Shown: in pieces, positions 62,259 to 64,000 of the stretch
Layout: every line of letters starts with the position of its first letter
Numbering within the stretch: the first letter of the stretch is position 1
Source: an uncultured Cellulophaga sp.
GTDB taxonomy: Bacteria > Bacteroidota > Bacteroidia > Flavobacteriales > Flavobacteriaceae
NCBI GenBank assembly: GCA_947496695.1
Contig: CANMEI010000003.1
Location: 62,001 to 126,000 of the forward strand
Length of the DNA: 64,000 nt
Reading direction: 5' to 3'
Program-made: the position numbers and the translations under genes
The notes under the pieces: generated by a model
Seen by the model: only the letters and a program-made list of their open reading frames with translations
Database searches by the model: none
What the model was told of the DNA's origin: nothing

Positions 62259-63353
62259 TTAGAATTTCAATTTGTCTAAATCATTAAAGTGCACTTTTTG
62301 TTTTATTGTACCTTTTTCTAAAACTAATACTCCTGGGTTTGATCTAACTATTGTTTTTAATGTTGTTTGATCTGTAAAATAAAAATCAAAATTTAATTTA
62401 TATTCTTTAGCTAATTTGGTTGTAAACTCCGTATTTGAGGCTGACATACCAATAACTTTATACCCTTTTTTAATAGCTTCATCAGTTACTGTTTTTACCT
62501 CTTCAAAAGCTTCATAATCACTTTTATCTAAATCGTAAGCTATTACAGCAACCAGTTTTGGTTCTTGCAATAATTCTGATGCCATATCAGTATCATCCTT
62601 TTCTATTGTGAAGTCATGTATTGGTGGTTCGTAACCAGCTTGTACTTCTGTAGTTTCAACATCAATATAATCACCATCTACAGTTGGGTAATCACCTTGC
62701 GTAGTAATAATTGTTTCTTTTCCATTCACATTGAACTTCCAAGCATAATCGAAAATAGCTTTTGGTGCATCATCAGGCGTAGACATTCCTTCTTCAATAT
62801 TCGCTCCTATTTTATAGGCTCTAAAATCTATTGCTGGCAAATGATTTAATACGTAGTAAGCAAAAATCACACAGCTTAATATTGAAATTGTAGTTAAGAC
62901 TCTATTCATTGAAGCACCAAAAAGTGGTTTTAAATATTTTCTACCAATGAATAAAAAAACAATTAAAACTAGTAAAACAACATCTTTAATGAAAGATTCC
63001 CATGGAGTCAATTTTAATGCATCACCAAAACACCCACAATCTGTTACTTTATTAAAATATGCTGAGTAAAAGGTTAAAAATGTAAAACCTACAATCATTA
63101 CCAATAAAGCCCATATTGTAAACCTTATTCTAAACCCTATAAGTAGCAAAACACCTAAAAGAACTTCAAGAATAACAACAAACAATGCAATTTTTAAAGC
63201 ATGAGGCTCAAAAAAAGGCATATTTAATACGCCTATACTAAAATATTCTTCCAATTTGAATGAAAAACCTACAGGATCATTAAGTTTTATTAAGCCACTA
63301 ATAATAAATAAAATTCCAACAAATACTCTACTAACACCTATTAAAATTTTCAT
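62259..63353 (-). CDS. BT_3928 family membrane protein (DoxX/MauE-like plus thioredoxin-like end)
   Basis: 364 residues. Four membrane helices (about 5-140) form a DoxX/MauE-like domain (LFIISGLIKLNDPVGFSFKLEEYF), with a cysteine pair in KVTDCGCFGDALKLTPWESF. The C-terminal part (about 190-364) is extracytoplasmic and ends in a thioredoxin-like segment without a CxxC site. Bacteroidota keep this gene next to tpiA and DUF1599. Its role is probably redox or envelope stress; not established. The ATG is directly adjacent to the DUF1599 stop. Confidence 0.9.
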   Translation of the reverse strand: MKILIGVSRVFVGILFIISGLIKLNDPVGFSFKLEEYFSIGVLNMPFFEPHALKIALFVVILEVLLGVLLLIGFRIRFTIWALLVMIVGFTFLTFYSAYFNKVTDCGCFGDALKLTPWESFIKDVVLLVLIVFLFIGRKYLKPLFGASMNRVLTTISILSCVIFAYYVLNHLPAIDFRAYKIGANIEEGMSTPDDAPKAIFDYAWKFNVNGKETIITTQGDYPTVDGDYIDVETTEVQAGYEPPIHDFTIEKDDTDMASELLQEPKLVAVIAYDLDKSDYEAFEEVKTVTDEAIKKGYKVIGMSASNTEFTTKLAKEYKLNFDFYFTDQTTLKTIVRSNPGVLVLEKGTIKQKVHFNDLDKLKF

Positions 63354-63905
63354 TTACAAGTCTTTATATTCTGAAGTTAAATGTATCATAGCAAAAATTG
63401 CATAATTCACCATGTCTTGATAATTAGCATCAATACCTTCACTTACTAGTGTTTTTCCTTTATTATCTTCTATTTGCTTAACACGAAGTAATTTTTGTAA
63501 AATTAAATCAGTCAATGAACTTACACGCATATCGCGCCAAGCTTCACCATAATCATGATTTTTATTTTCCATTAAAGTTTTGGTAGTAACAACATGCTTA
63601 TCAAATAAAGCAACAGCCTCTTCCGTATTTAAATCTGGTTGATCAGCTATTCCTTTTTCTATTTGAATCAATGCCATTACAGAATAGTTGATAATTCCGA
63701 TAAACTCAGATTTTTCACCTTCTTCAACTTTTCTAACTTCATTTTCCTGAAGACTACGAATACGCTGTGCTTTAATAAAAATTTGATCAGTTAGTGATGG
63801 TAATCGTAAAATTCTCCATGCACTCCCATAATCTGTCATTTTTTTTGCGAATAAATCTCTACAAGTTTTTATTACCGCATCGTATTGTTCTGAAGTTTGT
63901 TGCAT
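63354..63905 (-). CDS. DUF1599 family protein (nucleotide-modification-associated domain)
   Basis: 183 residues, helical, no signal. It holds two copies of a roughly 80-residue motif: KKMTDYGSAWRILRLPSLTDQIFIKAQRIR and KNHDYGEAWRDMRVSSLTDLILQKLLRVK. Each has the DYGxAWR signature of the nucleotide-modification-associated domain 1, related to MazG-like pyrophosphohydrolases. Housekeeping location and strict neighbour order (DUF1599, BT_3928, tpiA) argue for a cellular rather than phage role. The substrate is unknown. Confidence 0.9.
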   Translation of the reverse strand: MQQTSEQYDAVIKTCRDLFAKKMTDYGSAWRILRLPSLTDQIFIKAQRIRSLQENEVRKVEEGEKSEFIGIINYSVMALIQIEKGIADQPDLNTEEAVALFDKHVVTTKTLMENKNHDYGEAWRDMRVSSLTDLILQKLLRVKQIEDNKGKTLVSEGIDANYQDMVNYAIFAMIHLTSEYKDL

Positions 63906-64000
63906 GTATTATTTCTAATTTGTGTAAATTTCGTTCAAAATTTTTAATTGTTCAAGTATCATGCTTTAAACTTAAGCAGTTGACTTAAATCTTAACTAAT
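63906..64000. other. Right edge, no gene start visible
   Basis: 95 bases of AT-rich DNA upstream of DUF1599. The only ATG on the plus strand (63961) is followed by a stop after one codon. In related genomes folP often begins divergently here; its start is not inside the window. Confidence 0.4.

Noticed and set aside
1-64000. Defence system, prophage or insertion sequence
   Set aside because: No nuclease, helicase, methyltransferase of restriction type, transposase, integrase or phage structural gene was seen on either strand; tRNA-Arg has no flanking integrase or duplicated end.

Overview
The window is chromosomal DNA from a marine-type member of the Bacteroidota, most likely the family Flavobacteriaceae. 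The DNA is strongly AT-rich. Most recognisable promoters carry the Bacteroidota -7 box TAnnTTTG. There are SusC/SusD pairs, a type IX secretion (T9SS) type B adhesin with a PorP/SprF partner, eukaryote-like GSII next to GSIII glutamine synthetase, BT_3928 and DUF1599 family genes, and a laminarin-type polysaccharide utilisation locus. About 50 protein genes, one tRNA gene, one decayed gene and many hairpin terminators can be supported. No rRNA, CRISPR array, insertion sequence or prophage is visible. Several genes start with TTG.

Layout. 1-0.6 kb: the start of a cut-off gene on the minus strand and two tiny membrane proteins. 1.2-6 kb: a nitrogen locus made of glnK-amtB, an outer-membrane beta-barrel, and a second glnK-amtB pair. 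6-13.2 kb: small lipoproteins (DUF1684, DJ-1/PfpI-like, DUF4197), an esterase-like protein that lost its catalytic serine, an Lrp-type regulator, purU, a candidate small RNA or attenuator, and a membrane-anchored AraC-type regulator. 13.5-18.2 kb: a SusC/SusD pair without enzymes. 18.4-21.5 kb: an alpha/beta hydrolase, pyrF and prfA. 21.6-25.1 kb: a minus-strand redox cluster (Rieske protein, thioredoxin, ApbE flavin transferase, DUF4266, DUF3570). 25.2-32.6 kb: purM, divergent GSIII and GSII, a Ca2+/Na+ exchanger and a sodium:solute symporter. 32.8-40.3 kb: a T9SS-linked surface cluster (OmpA/PD40 protein, PorP/SprF, a 1013-residue type B adhesin, a PD40 protein lacking OmpA), followed by a frameshifted gene remnant. 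40.9-44.5 kb: a ferritin-like protein, tRNA-Arg, a palindrome-rich gap, a two-gene YeeE/YedE sulfur transporter and a Gfo/Idh/MocA oxidoreductase. 44.5-59.1 kb: the laminarin-type locus. 59.1-64 kb: clpS, an M57 metalloprotease, prmA, tpiA, a BT_3928 family gene and a DUF1599 gene.

How the genes work together. The ammonium locus and the GSII/GSIII pair would together take up, sense and assimilate ammonium. A CCCTAAA motif in front of glnK1, the barrel gene and GSII hints at shared control. The laminarin-type locus is a complete pathway: SusC/SusD and a surface glycan-binding protein capture the beta-glucan, two GH16 enzymes cut it, a GH3 beta-glucosidase finishes it, and a membrane-spanning sensor with a LuxR-type HTH probably senses the oligosaccharides. 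The most novel parts are the ApbE-thioredoxin-Rieske-DUF4266-DUF3570 cluster, the glnK-amtB twins around an outer-membrane barrel, and the orphan AraC/SusCD unit with long inverted repeats upstream.
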